This document shows positions 42,612 to 52,935 of a DNA stretch of 64,000 nt, in pieces. Below the pieces are notes generated by a model. That model saw nothing but the letters and a program-made list of their open reading frames with translations. It was not told the DNA's origin and searched no databases. The translations under genes were made by a program, and so were the position numbers. This DNA is from Pseudorhodoplanes sp. (lineage in GTDB: Bacteria; Pseudomonadota; Alphaproteobacteria; Rhizobiales; Xanthobacteraceae), in the NCBI GenBank assembly GCA_019187085.1, contig JABARS010000021.1, positions 1 through 64,000 of the forward strand. The letters run 5' to 3'. The stretch's first letter is position 1; the number at the start of each line of letters is the position of its first letter.

Positions 42612-43738
42612 ACGAGAAGGATCCGCGCAATCCCTCCCGGCCTCAGGGTGAGGAGCATGCGCCGCATGCGTCTCGCACCATGGGGCCGTCCCCATCCTTC
42701 GAGACGCGCCCTGCCGATGCTTCTCAGGGTGAGGGCGGACGAAAGCAGCAATTCCGGCGCGAGAAACGCGACGTGCACGGCTGGGTCGTGCTCGACAAGC
42801 CCATCGGCATGACCTCGACGCATGCGGTCGCGGTGGTGAAGCGGCTGTTCTCGGCCAGACGGGCGGGCCATGCCGGCACGCTCGATCCGCTCGCCTCGGG
42901 CTGCCTGCCGGTCGCGCTCGGCGAGGCGACCAAGACCGTGCCGTTCATCATGGACAGCCGGAAGACCTATCGCTTCACCGTCCGCTGGGGCGAGGAGCGC
43001 GACACCGACGACGCGGAGGGGCGCGTCACCGAGACGAGCGCCGAGCGCCCCTCGCGCGAAGCCATCCTCGCCGTCTGCCCCCGCTTCACCGGCCGGATCG
43101 AGCAGACCCCGCCCCGCTTCTCGGCGATCAAGATCGAGGGCGAGCGCGCCTACGATCTGGCCCGCGACGGGCAGGAGGTCACCCTGCAGAGCCGTCCCGT
43201 GGACATCGAACGGCTGACGCTGGTCGACATTCCCGACCCCGGCCATGCCGTTTTCGAGGCGGCTTGCGGCAAAGGCACCTATGTGCGGGCCCTGGCGCGC
43301 GACATGGGGCGCGAACTCGGCTGTCTCGGCCATGTTTCGGCGCTGCGGCGGACCTCGGTCGGACCGTTCGGGCCGGTTGAGATGATTTCACTGGAACAAC
43401 TTACGGCTTTATGCGATAGAGCCGCCGCCGGCGAGGCGCGCCTCGCCGATGCATTGCTGCCCGTCGAGACCGCGCTGGACGACATCCCGGCGCTGGCCGT
43501 CAGCCGGGCGGACGCGGCAAGGCTCCAGCGGGGTCAGGCCGTCCTCCTGCGTGGACGGGACGCTCCCATACTCCACGGCACGGTTTACGTCACCGCAGCG
43601 GGCGAACTGGTCGCCCTTGCCGACGCCGACCGTGGCGAGATCGTCCCCAAGCGCGTGTTCAACCTCGCCGGGCTGCACGGCAGCGCGGTACGAAGAAAGG
43701 TCATCGACGATGTCGATTACGGTCAGCCGCAAGGCTGA
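42608..43738 (+). CDS. truB: tRNA pseudouridine(55) synthase TruB with a repeat-encoded N-terminus
   Basis: TruB makes pseudouridine-55 in tRNA. The catalytic aspartate lies in [12 protein letters not shown] near residue 98 and the core starts at about residue 55 ([19 protein letters not shown]). The protein is 376 residues, longer than usual: residues 12-43 come from a palindromic repeat (42641-42734) that matches an intergenic repeat at 52816-52924. The start is secure because the ATG overlaps the rbfA stop (ATGA) and the frame remains open; an internal ATG (residue 25) is less likely. The extension has no visible fold and precedes the conserved core. rpsO starts 29 bases before the truB stop. 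Confidence 0.94.
   Translation: MNEKDPRNPSRPQGEEHAPHASRTMGPSPSFETRPADASQGEGGRKQQFRREKRDVHGWVVLDKPIGMTSTHAVAVVKRLFSARRAGHAGTLDPLASGCLPVALGEATKTVPFIMDSRKTYRFTVRWGEERDTDDAEGRVTETSAERPSREAILAVCPRFTGRIEQTPPRFSAIKIEGERAYDLARDGQEVTLQSRPVDIERLTLVDIPDPGHAVFEAACGKGTYVRALARDMGRELGCLGHVSALRRTSVGPFGPVEMISLEQLTALCDRAAAGEARLADALLPVETALDDIPALAVSRADAARLQRGQAVLLRGRDAPILHGTVYVTAAGELVALADADRGEIVPKRVFNLAGLHGSAVRRKVIDDVDYGQPQG
42641..42734 (+). repeat. Palindromic repeat inside the truB coding sequence
   Basis: The block begins CCTCAGGGTGAGGAGC, contains CGTCTCGCACCATGG and CCTTCGAGACGCGCC, and ends CTCAGGGTGAGGG. It aligns along its full length with the intergenic copy at 52816-52924 (CCTCATGGTGAGGAGC ... CATCCTTCGAGACGCGCC ... 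CTCAGGATGAGG). The outer ends form inverted CCTCA/TGAGG elements. It is in frame with truB, giving residues 12-43. Confidence 0.85.
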
Positions 43739-43979
43739 AGTCATCAAGACGTATGCACGCAAATCCGGCGACACGGGCTCGCCGGAAGTCCAGGTTGCGA
43801 TCCTGTCGGAGCGCATCAACAACCTGACCGAGCACTTCAAGACCCACGTCAAGGACAACCACTCGCGCCGCGGGTTGCTCAAGCTCGTCTCGCAGCGCCG
43901 TCAGCTCCTCGACTATATCAAGCGCAACGACGAAGCCCGTTACAAGGACCTGATCGAGCGGCTCAATATCCGCCGCTGA
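43710..43979 (+). CDS. rpsO: 30S ribosomal protein S15
   Basis: The 89-residue protein has the standard S15 length and motifs: [25 protein letters not shown] near residue 20 and [19 protein letters not shown] near residue 53. S15 binds the three-way junction of 16S rRNA. The start codon overlaps the end of truB by 29 bases and is preceded by GAAAGG. It is followed by pnp after 224 bases. Confidence 0.98.
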   Translation: MSITVSRKAEVIKTYARKSGDTGSPEVQVAILSERINNLTEHFKTHVKDNHSRRGLLKLVSQRRQLLDYIKRNDEARYKDLIERLNIRR

Positions 43980-44036
43980 TCGCCGCGCGGAATCCGCGCA
44001 TCTGTGAAGCGGACGCGTATTGCGCCGCTGTACGTG

Positions 44037-44054
44037 CGGCGGCAAAAGCCGCCG
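44037..44054 (+). promoter_or_regulatory. Hairpin in the rpsO-pnp intergenic region
   Basis: CGGCGGC (44037-44043) pairs with GCCGCCG (44048-44054) around an AAAA loop. There is no T-tract after it, so it may be an RNase III processing site or a pnp autoregulation structure, as known for the pnp leader in other bacteria. Confidence 0.45.
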
Positions 44055-44203
44055 GAAAGGAACGGGCGCCATGCAGGCCCCGTTCGTACCCGAAAGGGAT
44101 GAACGCCATGGCAGGATCGCCAGGTGCTGTCGGACGCCGCAGCATCTCGCCGTCTTGCTCATGGCTTTCATCTCCGTTCGAAAAACCATGAGAGACAAGA
44201 CAC

Positions 44204-46354
44204 ATGTTCGATATCAATCGTGTTGAGCTCGATTGGGGCGGGCGCAAGCTCACCCTCGAGACCGGCAAGGTCGCACGCCAGGCCGACGGCGCCGTCATCG
44301 CCACCTACGGCGAGAGCACCGTCATCGCCACCGTGGTTTCCGCCAGGGAGCCGAAACCCGGGATCGATTTCCTGCCGCTGACCGTCAATTACCAGGAGAA
44401 GTTTTTCGCCGCCGGCCGCATTCCCGGCGGTTATTTCAAGCGCGAAGGCCGGCCGACCGAAAAGGAAACGCTGGTGTCGCGCCTGATCGACCGGCCGGTC
44501 CGCCCGCTGTTCGCGAAGGGCTACCGCTGCGATACCCAGGTGATCGTCACCACCCTCTCCCACGACATGGAGAACGATCCCGACATCCTGGCGATGGTCG
44601 CCGCTTCCGCCGCGCTCACGCTGTCGGGCGCCCCGTTCATGGGGCCGGTCGGCGCGGCGCGCGTCGGCTTCATCAACAACGAATACGTGCTCAATCCGCA
44701 GATCGACGAGATGGTCGAGAGCCAGCTCGATCTCGTGGTCGCGGGCACGGCCGACGCGGTGCTGATGGTGGAATCGGAAGCCAAGGAATTGTCCGAGGAC
44801 ATCATGCTCGGGGCCGTGATGTTCGGTCACCGTCATTTCCAGCCGGTGATCAAGGCGATCATCGAGCTCGCCGAGAAGGCCGCCAAGGAGCCGCGCGACT
44901 TCAACCCCGCCGACAATTCCGCGCTCGAGAAGGAAATGACGGCGCTGATCGAAGGCGACCTGCGCGCCGCCTATTCGATCGCCGGCAAGATGGGGCGCCA
45001 CGACGCGGTGGATGCGGCGAAAGCCAAGGCGCTCGCGCACTTCTGCCCGGACGAGGCGCCGAAATACGACAAGCTCACCGTCGCGGCCGTGTTCAAGGAG
45101 CTGGAAGCCAGCATCGTTCGCAACAACATTCTCGATACCGGTCGCCGCATCGACGGCCGCGACGTGAAGACCGTGCGCCAGATCGTGGCCGAAGTCGGCC
45201 TCCTGCCGCGCACCCACGGCTCGGCGCTGTTCACGCGCGGCGAGACGCAGGCGCTCGTGGTGGCCACCCTCGGCACCGCCGAGGACGAGCAGTTCGTCGA
45301 CGCGCTGCAGGGCACCTACAAGGAAACCTTCCTGCTGCACTACAACTTCCCGCCCTTCTCGGTCGGCGAAACGGGCCGCATGGGCTCGCCCGGACGGCGC
45401 GAAATCGGCCACGGCAAGCTTGCCTGGCGCGCGATCCATCCGGTGCTGCCGCCGCATCACGAGTTCCCGTACACGATCCGCGTGGTCTCCGAGATCACCG
45501 AATCGAACGGCTCCTCCTCGATGGCGACCGTGTGCGGCACCTCGCTCGCGCTGATGGATGCCGGCGTGCCGATGAAGCGGCCGACGGCGGGCATCGCCAT
45601 GGGCCTGATCCTGGAAGGCGAACGCTTTGCCGTGCTGTCCGACATCCTCGGTGACGAGGATCATCTCGGCGACATGGACTTCAAGGTCGCCGGCACCGAA
45701 AGCGGCGTGACCTCGCTGCAGATGGACATCAAGATCGCCGGCATCACCGAGAACATCATGAAGATCGCGCTCGGCCAAGCCAAGGACGGCCGCATGCATA
45801 TTCTCGGCGAGATGGCCAAGGCGCTGCACACCGCACGCGCCGAGCTCGGCGAGCATGCTCCACGCATCGAGACGTTCAAGATCCCGACCGACAAGATCCG
45901 CGAAGTCATCGGCACCGGCGGCAAGGTCATCCGCGAAATCGTCGAGAAGACCGGCGCCAAGATCAATGTCGAGGACGACGGCACGGTGAAGGTCGCTTCC
46001 GCCAACGGCGAATCGATCCGCGCCGCGATCAAGTGGATCAAGTCGATCGCCTCCGATCCGGAGGTCGGCCAGATCTACGAGGGCACCGTGGTCAAGGTCA
46101 TGGACTTCGGCGCGTTCGTGAACTTCTTCGGCGCCCGCGATGGCCTCGTCCATATCAGCCAGCTGGCGGCGCAGCGCGTGCAGAAGACCTCCGACGTCGT
46201 CAAGGAAGGCGACAAGGTGAAGGTGAAGCTGCTCGGCTTCGACGATCGCGGCAAGGTGCGCCTGTCGATGAAGGTCGTCGACCAGGAGACCGGCGAAGAC
46301 CTCGAAGCCAAGCAGAAGGCCGAGCGTGAGCCGGAAGCGGCGGCCGGCGAATAA
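44204..46354 (+). CDS. pnp: Polyribonucleotide nucleotidyltransferase
   Basis: PNPase degrades RNA from the 3' end phosphorolytically and is part of the RNA degradosome. The 716-residue protein has two RNase PH domains (the second with [28 protein letters not shown] near residue 385), a KH domain near residue 560 ([25 protein letters not shown]) and an S1 domain near residue 630 ([27 protein letters not shown]). It follows rpsO as usual. A GAGA purine run precedes the ATG. Confidence 0.98.
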   Translation: MFDINRVELDWGGRKLTLETGKVARQADGAVIATYGESTVIATVVSAREPKPGIDFLPLTVNYQEKFFAAGRIPGGYFKREGRPTEKETLVSRLIDRPVRPLFAKGYRCDTQVIVTTLSHDMENDPDILAMVAASAALTLSGAPFMGPVGAARVGFINNEYVLNPQIDEMVESQLDLVVAGTADAVLMVESEAKELSEDIMLGAVMFGHRHFQPVIKAIIELAEKAAKEPRDFNPADNSALEKEMTALIEGDLRAAYSIAGKMGRHDAVDAAKAKALAHFCPDEAPKYDKLTVAAVFKELEASIVRNNILDTGRRIDGRDVKTVRQIVAEVGLLPRTHGSALFTRGETQALVVATLGTAEDEQFVDALQGTYKETFLLHYNFPPFSVGETGRMGSPGRREIGHGKLAWRAIHPVLPPHHEFPYTIRVVSEITESNGSSSMATVCGTSLALMDAGVPMKRPTAGIAMGLILEGERFAVLSDILGDEDHLGDMDFKVAGTESGVTSLQMDIKIAGITENIMKIALGQAKDGRMHILGEMAKALHTARAELGEHAPRIETFKIPTDKIREVIGTGGKVIREIVEKTGAKINVEDDGTVKVASANGESIRAAIKWIKSIASDPEVGQIYEGTVVKVMDFGAFVNFFGARDGLVHISQLAAQRVQKTSDVVKEGDKVKVKLLGFDDRGKVRLSMKVVDQETGEDLEAKQKAEREPEAAAGE

Positions 46355-46380
46355 CCGGCGGCAACCGCATACGGATCCGG

Positions 46381-46405
46381 AAAGGCGGCCTGCGGGCCGC
46401 CTTTT
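46381..46405. terminator. Terminator shared by pnp and oxyR
   Basis: AAAGGCGGCC (46381-46390) pairs with GGCCGCCTTT (46395-46404) around TGCG, then TTCTATTTC. It sits between the convergent ends of pnp and oxyR and, read the other way, is followed by A/T-poor sequence, so it chiefly terminates pnp. Confidence 0.75.
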
Positions 46406-47293
46406 CTATTTCACGGTCTGCTGCACGAGCCTGGCGAGCGCCAGGAAGTCCGCCTCGCGCGCGGAGGTGCGGCGCCAGGCCAGCCCGATGGTGCGCCGCG
46501 GCTTCGGTTCGGCAAACGGGATGATGCGCACGCGCTCGTCGCGCGCCTCGGTCGCAATGGCGATTTCCGGCAGCAGCGTCACGCCGTACCCGTTCGCCAC
46601 CATCTGCAGCACGGTGGCAAGGCTGGTGGCGCCGAGCTCCTTCAGCGTCTGGTCGCCGGACACCGAGCAGATCGACAGCGCCTGATCGCGCAGGCAATGG
46701 CCTTCCTCGAGCAGGATCAGCCGGGCGGGATCGATGTCGCCGGGCGAGATGGTCCCGCGCCTGGGCAGTTTCTCGTTTACCGACGCGGCCAGCAGGAAGG
46801 CGTCCTCGAACAGATCGAGCGTGCGCAAATCCGGGTGATGCAGCGGCAACGCGACCATCGCAGCATCGAGCGCCCCGCGCCCGAGCTCGTCGAGCAGGAA
46901 GCGGGTCTGCGTCTCCCGCAATTCCAGCCGCAATTGGGGATAGTGCGCCTGCAGGAGCGGAAGCAGTCGCGGCAGCAGATAGGGCGCGAGCGAGGGAATG
47001 ACGCCGAGACGCAGCGGCCCGCACAGCACCTGCGCGCGATGGCGCGCATGGTCTTCCAGATCGCGGACGGCACTCAGGATCGTCTGGCCGCGCTCGGCGA
47101 TCTGGCGGCCGACATCGGTCAGGCTGACTTCGCCCGGCCGCCGCTCGACCAGTTCGACGCCGAGATCCTGCTCCAACTCCCTGATCTGCATCGACAAAGC
47201 CGGCTGACTGACGGCGCAGGCCTCGGCGGCACGGCCGAAATGCCGGTGACGGACGAGCGCGTCGAGATAGCGGAGCTGCCGAAGGGTCAACAT
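46406..47293 (-). CDS. oxyR: Peroxide-sensing LysR-type regulator OxyR
   Basis: OxyR is a LysR-family activator of peroxide defence. The 295-residue protein begins MLTLRQLRYLDALVRHRHFGRAAEACAVSQPALS (HTH) and carries the two redox cysteines in GHCLRDQALSIC (spacing C-x8-C), near residues 205 and 214, as in E. coli OxyR. The ATG is at 47293; a GTG three bases earlier is also in frame. It is divergent from katG, its likely target, with a palindrome at the start site. Confidence 0.95.
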   Translation of the reverse strand: MLTLRQLRYLDALVRHRHFGRAAEACAVSQPALSMQIRELEQDLGVELVERRPGEVSLTDVGRQIAERGQTILSAVRDLEDHARHRAQVLCGPLRLGVIPSLAPYLLPRLLPLLQAHYPQLRLELRETQTRFLLDELGRGALDAAMVALPLHHPDLRTLDLFEDAFLLAASVNEKLPRRGTISPGDIDPARLILLEEGHCLRDQALSICSVSGDQTLKELGATSLATVLQMVANGYGVTLLPEIAIATEARDERVRIIPFAEPKPRRTIGLAWRRTSAREADFLALARLVQQTVK

Positions 47294-47295
47294 CA

Positions 47296-49634
<2,339 letters not shown>

Positions 49635-49645
49635 TTTTCCTTGGC

Positions 49646-49675
49646 CGTTGCCGGGCGCGACCCGGCAATCCACCG
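49646..49675. repeat. REP-type palindrome after katG
   Basis: TTGCCGGG (49648-49655) pairs with CCCGGCAA (49661-49668), followed by TCCACC. It is of the same family as the palindromes at 42088 and 53832 and lies right before the katG terminator. Confidence 0.75.
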
Positions 49676-49680
49676 GAACG

Positions 49681-49709
49681 AAAAGGGCGGCGGCAGCGCC
49701 GCCCTTTTT
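49681..49709 (+). terminator. Rho-independent terminator of katG
   Basis: AAAAGGGCGGCG (49681-49692) pairs perfectly with CGCCGCCCTTTT (49697-49708) around GCAG, giving a 12-base-pair stem with flanking A and T runs. Confidence 0.9.
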
Positions 49710-49740
49710 ATTGGCTGCTCCTGATCGACTCTTTTCCTGG

Positions 49741-49780
49741 CCCGTCGTCCCGGCCGCGCGAAGCGGGAGCCGGGACCGTT
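49741..49780. repeat. REP-type palindrome, second family
   Basis: GTCCCGGC (49747-49754) pairs with GCCGGGAC (49769-49776). The core CCCGGCCGCGCG is repeated in reverse orientation at 49802-49850, so two copies of this family stand close together. Confidence 0.7.
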
Positions 49781-49801
49781 TTCCATGAATGACGGGACAG
49801 G

Positions 49802-49850
49802 CGGCACGCGATCCCGGATCGCGCTGCGCGCGGCCGGGATGACGGTGCCG
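49802..49850. repeat. REP-type palindrome, second family, inverted copy
   Basis: ATCCCGG (49811-49817) pairs with CCGGGAT (49834-49840), flanked by CGCGATCC and GATGACGGT. A third, partly decayed copy is at 52613-52665, on the other side of the IS element. Confidence 0.7.
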
Positions 49851-50316
49851 CGTACGCATCGTCTGCGCATCTTCCGACCGGTATCCTGCGATGCGACGGT
49901 CAGACAGCCAAAGCTCCGCCGCCCGTATTCTTTGCGGCGCCGGGTACGCCGTCGTCTGCACCGTTGCCGTCCCGTGAAGGGACGCGCGGAACGCCGGGCT
50001 CTCAGCCTGCCCGCGGCCCCGTGCGGCATGTTGAAGTTGGCCACACGAGCTTGCAGTCACCACGGACATGCCGATCTCCGGCGTTCCGCGCGCGATGTTT
50101 GGAGGCTTGCTCTGCGAAGACCCCGGAGGAGAGACATCCCAGCGACGGGATTGCGCTTGATATCCTCCGCTGGTGACCCACGGCCCGTGGGCCGGATCGC
50201 CACAGCTTGGGCCTCCGCGCGGCGGGTGTACGTCCTGCACCCTCGCGCGGCCACCGCCTGCCGGGCCGCGTCTCCTGACGCTCATGAGACGCCCCTTGGG
50301 CGGCCCGGCATGTAAA
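49851..50316. other. Gene-free, structured-looking block left of the IS element
   Basis: No coding frame here resembles a protein. The block (including the segment GTTGAAGTTGGCCACACG and several GC-rich inverted stretches) gives the impression of a sequence I have met as a dispersed, non-coding unit in Bradyrhizobium-type genomes. I cannot verify this here. It ends at the left inverted repeat of the IS element. Confidence 0.4.
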
Positions 50317-50352
50317 GGAATATATTCCCAATTATATACTTGAAACCACAAG
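50317..50352 (+). repeat. Left inverted repeat of the IS element
   Basis: A 36-base terminal repeat beginning GGAATATATTCCCAATTA; it pairs with 52506-52541 with a single mismatch at base 28. Confidence 0.9.
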
Positions 50353-50369
50353 GGACTTAATGTAGTGCC

Positions 50370-50555
50370 ATGCCCGACAGGCCGGCGCTAAAAATACCCG
50401 ACGAGGCAACCTCGGAGTCGATCAGGGCCTTGTGGCTTGCGACCGGGGAGATGATTTCTATTGAGGAATATAGAGGGGCGGTTTCTCTATTATTTTCGGA
50501 GCTTGAACGGCGGGGGTGGGTGATCGCCCCGCCCGGTGCTCGTAGTGGTCGATAA
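50370..50555 (+). CDS. Possible small passenger protein in the IS element
   Basis: A 61-residue frame with a plausible, charged alpha-helical composition (SIRALWLATGEMISIEEYRG). It begins close to the left inverted repeat and its last 98 bases overlap, on the opposite strand, the end of the 184-residue passenger gene. No ribosome-binding site is clear. It may be noise or a real small gene. Confidence 0.3.
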   Translation: MPDRPALKIPDEATSESIRALWLATGEMISIEEYRGAVSLLFSELERRGWVIAPPGARSGR

Positions 50556-51012
50556 GGAAATACATCCAGCGCGATACGTAGTTCATGTATTGCTCTTGGA
50601 GTGTCAGCAGCGGAACGTCGATTTTGTAGATTTTTACAAACGTGGGGCCTGTCGCCGTCTGGGCGGACTCCTCTAGGTTCGCGAATACGAGTTCGTCGTT
50701 GCCCGAATACCAGTGGGCGTGTGCATACTGGTTTCGGATGGACTTGCAGTGCCGAACCGCGCCTAAAGTGGCCTCGTACTCGTTTTTTAGATCAACGGCG
50801 TTTAGTGCCGTGCGGACTAAGGCATCCATGACTCGGATGCGTGTTTCTTCGCCCTTGGCTCGGAATATGATGCGGATTGCCTGGTCTTTGTCGTTAAGGA
50901 CGGTCCCAACCAGTTGGGACATTTCGAACTCAAGTTCCGGGTACTCTGCCAATATGCGGCCAACGAGAGCGGCTTCCTTTGGGAAGTCGTGAAAAGCAGA
51001 ATAAATCTCCAT
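50458..51012 (-). CDS. IS passenger protein with an R-x4-H motif (HEPN-like candidate)
   Basis: A 184-residue, mostly alpha-helical protein with no signal or membrane segment. Near residue 102 it has SIRNQYAHAHW, an R-N-x3-H arrangement that matches the catalytic Rx4-6H motif of HEPN ribonucleases; it is preceded by helical segments (MDALVRTALNAVDLKNEYEATLGAVRHCK) in the place expected for the HEPN helices. HEPN domains act as RNases in toxins and defence, but this assignment is pattern-based and unproven. Its ATG at 51012 overlaps the ATG of the 47-residue divergent gene, so each start lies within two bases of the other. Base composition is clearly lower in GC than in flanking genes. Confidence 0.6.
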   Translation of the reverse strand: MEIYSAFHDFPKEAALVGRILAEYPELEFEMSQLVGTVLNDKDQAIRIIFRAKGEETRIRVMDALVRTALNAVDLKNEYEATLGAVRHCKSIRNQYAHAHWYSGNDELVFANLEESAQTATGPTFVKIYKIDVPLLTLQEQYMNYVSRWMYFLIDHYEHRAGRSPTPAVQAPKIIEKPPLYIPQ

Positions 51013-51154
51013 GGCAAAAGACCCTGAGAAATACGACGAAAAGGAAGCGCAAGAGCGCTTCGAGAAGGCATTGCGCGGCGGACTGAAAACATCGCCCAAG
51101 CCGCTGAAGGATGTCCCCAAGAGACGGGGCGAGCCAACGAAGAAAGATGAATGA
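51011..51154 (+). CDS. Small basic passenger protein (47 residues)
   Basis: A 47-residue, highly charged protein, MAKDPEKYDEKEAQERFEKA at its start, ending in a lysine-rich tail. I recall small proteins of this composition in alphaproteobacterial mobile elements and near phage genes, with unknown function. It is divergent from the R-x4-H gene, with start codons overlapping by two bases (CATG), and its stop is three bases from the stop of the next convergent gene. The ribosome-binding site is weak, so expression is uncertain. Confidence 0.5.
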   Translation: MAKDPEKYDEKEAQERFEKALRGGLKTSPKPLKDVPKRRGEPTKKDE

Positions 51155-51157
51155 ACT

Positions 51158-51433
51158 CTATTTTTTTAGCAGCCCCTGATCTTCCAGCATCAATTCGAGG
51201 CCGGATAGAAATTCAGCAAAGGAGTCTTCGAAGGCGCCGGATGCTAAGGCGGCTTGAGCTGGGTCTTTTGTCGGCCAACGCTCTGTGCGTCGCTTTTCTA
51301 GTATTGCGGAGTGCGCTGCTCTGATTGTTTCCTCCGGGGTTTTGTTCGAAGCGTATGTGATCATGTAAAGACGCTGGAGCATGTATTCCAGTGTCGCAAG
51401 GCGGGCTTCGAGTAGCAACGCTTTCTCGGACAT
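51158..51433 (-). CDS. Small passenger protein of 91 residues
   Basis: A 91-residue helical protein (LEARLATLEYMLQRLYMIT at residues 8-26 could be a leucine-rich coiled coil) with an excellent AGGGGG ribosome-binding site before its ATG. No family is recognised. It lies between the transposase (same strand, 100 bases upstream) and the 47-residue gene and belongs to the IS element. Confidence 0.6.
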   Translation of the reverse strand: MSEKALLLEARLATLEYMLQRLYMITYASNKTPEETIRAAHSAILEKRRTERWPTKDPAQAALASGAFEDSFAEFLSGLELMLEDQGLLKK

Positions 51434-51533
51434 GGAATCCCCCTATCTAATCCAAATGCGTTTGATTTTACGCGGCTTTGCATTGCGCTTCCTCCAACGC
51501 AGGAAGCGTTTAGCCGCCTTAGAGTAGTCGGGT

Positions 51534-52466
51534 TTAACGAGGTTGACGATACGTCAGACGCTTGTTTGCGGCCCCACGGATCGCGGCGTCTGCACGTTCC
51601 CCATCGTTAAAACCAAGCTTGGCGCGATGATTGTATCTGAAATCGTATTCCGCGAGATAGCGGTGCAAATGTTTCTCGCGGCAATGCTGATAGACGCCTC
51701 TCATCCCGCGCTTGAAGATTGAGAAATAGCCTTCGGCTGAATTGGTGTGCACGTCACCGCGCACGTATTCTCCGCCTGAGTGCTTCACAGTCTCATGCGA
51801 GGCAAAGTGTCCGGCGAGATCGCCATAGAGGCGGCTTTCGTCGGTATGTATGCGAGTTTCGCGGTCAACGTTATCCTTGACGATCTTGTCAACGGTCGGC
51901 TTGTCGGCAACCGCAACATGGAACGTGCGAACAGGGCCGCCGCGTTCGACAAGAGCAACGATAGCGCGCTTGTTTGCGGGCCCTGATTTGCCGCCCTTGG
52001 TCGGCTTTGTGTAACGCTTCGTCTTGCGTTCGCGCGGCGTGTCGTATTTGCCGAAATAGGTTTCGTCGGCTTCAACAATGCCGCCACCGCCGCCCATAGG
52101 GGCAAGACCGCCTTCGCGCATCGCTTCACGAATACGGTGTGCAAGGAACCACGCGGTTTTGTAGGTGACCTTAAGAGTACGATGAAGCTGATGCGCGCTC
52201 ATGCCCTTCTTGGACGAGGTCATGAGATAGAAGGCGCGCAACCAGACGTGCAACTTGACGTGCGAGGATTCCATCACCGTCTTGGTGGTGACGGAGAAAT
52301 CCTTGCGACAAGTTGACTCAGCGCAGCGATAGACACCTTCCTTCTTGGTGGCGTAAGCGCGGCCAATCGTTCCGCAGTGCGGGCAAACAGGCTCGCCGCC
52401 CCAACGCAAGGCTTCGAGATACTTGCGGGCTTCGTCGTGGCTCTGGAAATGGGGCGCGTCGAACAT
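51534..52466 (-). CDS. IS1595-family (ISXO2-like) transposase
   Basis: The 310-residue protein has an N-terminal zinc ribbon (CPHCGTIGRAYATKKEGVYRC, with a second CxxxxC) followed by an ISXO2-type DDE domain: EADETYFG near residue 138, HTDESRLYGD near residue 212 and HTNSAEGYFSIFKRG near residue 245. These suit the catalytic Asp-Asp-Asn/Glu set. The ATG at 52466 follows CGAGG. The frame is intact, so the element may be active. A TTG two codons earlier is also in frame. Confidence 0.92.
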   Translation of the reverse strand: MFDAPHFQSHDEARKYLEALRWGGEPVCPHCGTIGRAYATKKEGVYRCAESTCRKDFSVTTKTVMESSHVKLHVWLRAFYLMTSSKKGMSAHQLHRTLKVTYKTAWFLAHRIREAMREGGLAPMGGGGGIVEADETYFGKYDTPRERKTKRYTKPTKGGKSGPANKRAIVALVERGGPVRTFHVAVADKPTVDKIVKDNVDRETRIHTDESRLYGDLAGHFASHETVKHSGGEYVRGDVHTNSAEGYFSIFKRGMRGVYQHCREKHLHRYLAEYDFRYNHRAKLGFNDGERADAAIRGAANKRLTYRQPR

Positions 52467-52505
52467 GGCCAAACCTCGTTTCTGGCCATGTTCTATATGT
52501 CGGGG

Positions 52506-52541
52506 CTTGTGGTGTCAAGTATATAATTGGGAATATATTCC
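52506..52541 (-). repeat. Right inverted repeat of the IS element
   Basis: A 36-base terminal repeat ending in GGGAATATATTCC, the complement of 50317-50352 except for one base. It lies 39 bases upstream of the transposase start, where it may include the transposase promoter. Confidence 0.9.
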
Positions 52542-52935
52542 TTGATTGTGGCGGCCTGATGACGCGAGGAAAAAATTCCGCGTGTTCCCCGTTTCAATGG
52601 ATTGGCCGGCAACGGCACACGCGCGATCCCGGGGATCGCGGCGCGCGCATCCGCGATGACGGTCCGGAACGAGCGCGGATTACGGCGTGATCGCCACCTT
52701 GAGGACGCCGGCCGGACCCGTTCGATCGCGTCACCGACGCAGCGCAACAGGCGGCCTGATCGATCGGTTTCAGTCCAAACAAAGGCCGGGATCGCTCCCG
52801 ATCCTTTACTTTCATCCTCATGGTGAGGAGCGGGCAGAGCCCGCGTCTCGAACCATAAGGGCAATGCATTGCCACTTTCGGCCTCATCCTTCGAGACGCG
52901 CCTTCGGCGCTCCTCAGGATGAGGATGAGCGTTAC
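52542..52935. other. Gene-free gap with palindromic repeats before fabI
   Basis: The 394-base gap contains a decayed copy of the second REP family (52613-52665) and the large repeat at 52816-52924. No coding frame between them is convincing. It is the right-hand flank of the IS element. Confidence 0.6.
52816..52924. repeat. Intergenic palindromic repeat (same family as in truB)
   Basis: The block starts CCTCATGGTGAGGAGC and ends CTCAGGATGAGG, with CGTCTCGAACCATAAGG and CATCCTTCGAGACGCGCC inside. It aligns with 42641-42734 inside truB. The family looks like a rhizobial intergenic repeat, with inverted ends CCTCA / TGAGG. Confidence 0.85.

Larger units (their letters stand above)
50317..52541. 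mobile_element. IS1595-family-type element with passenger genes
   Basis: The element is bounded by 36-base inverted repeats (50317-50352 and 52506-52541), identical except one base, each ending in GGAATATATTCC, itself a palindrome. Inside are a transposase of IS1595/ISXO2 type on the minus strand and three or four small passenger frames. The inside has lower GC than flanking genes. No target-site duplication of eight bases could be recognised, so the insertion may be old or altered. Passenger genes are known in the IS1595 family. It sits between katG and fabI, among REP palindromes. Confidence 0.85.

Noticed and set aside
50317-52541. A composite transposon with accessory resistance genes
   Set aside because: Only one transposase and a single pair of inverted repeats are present, with no resistance genes.
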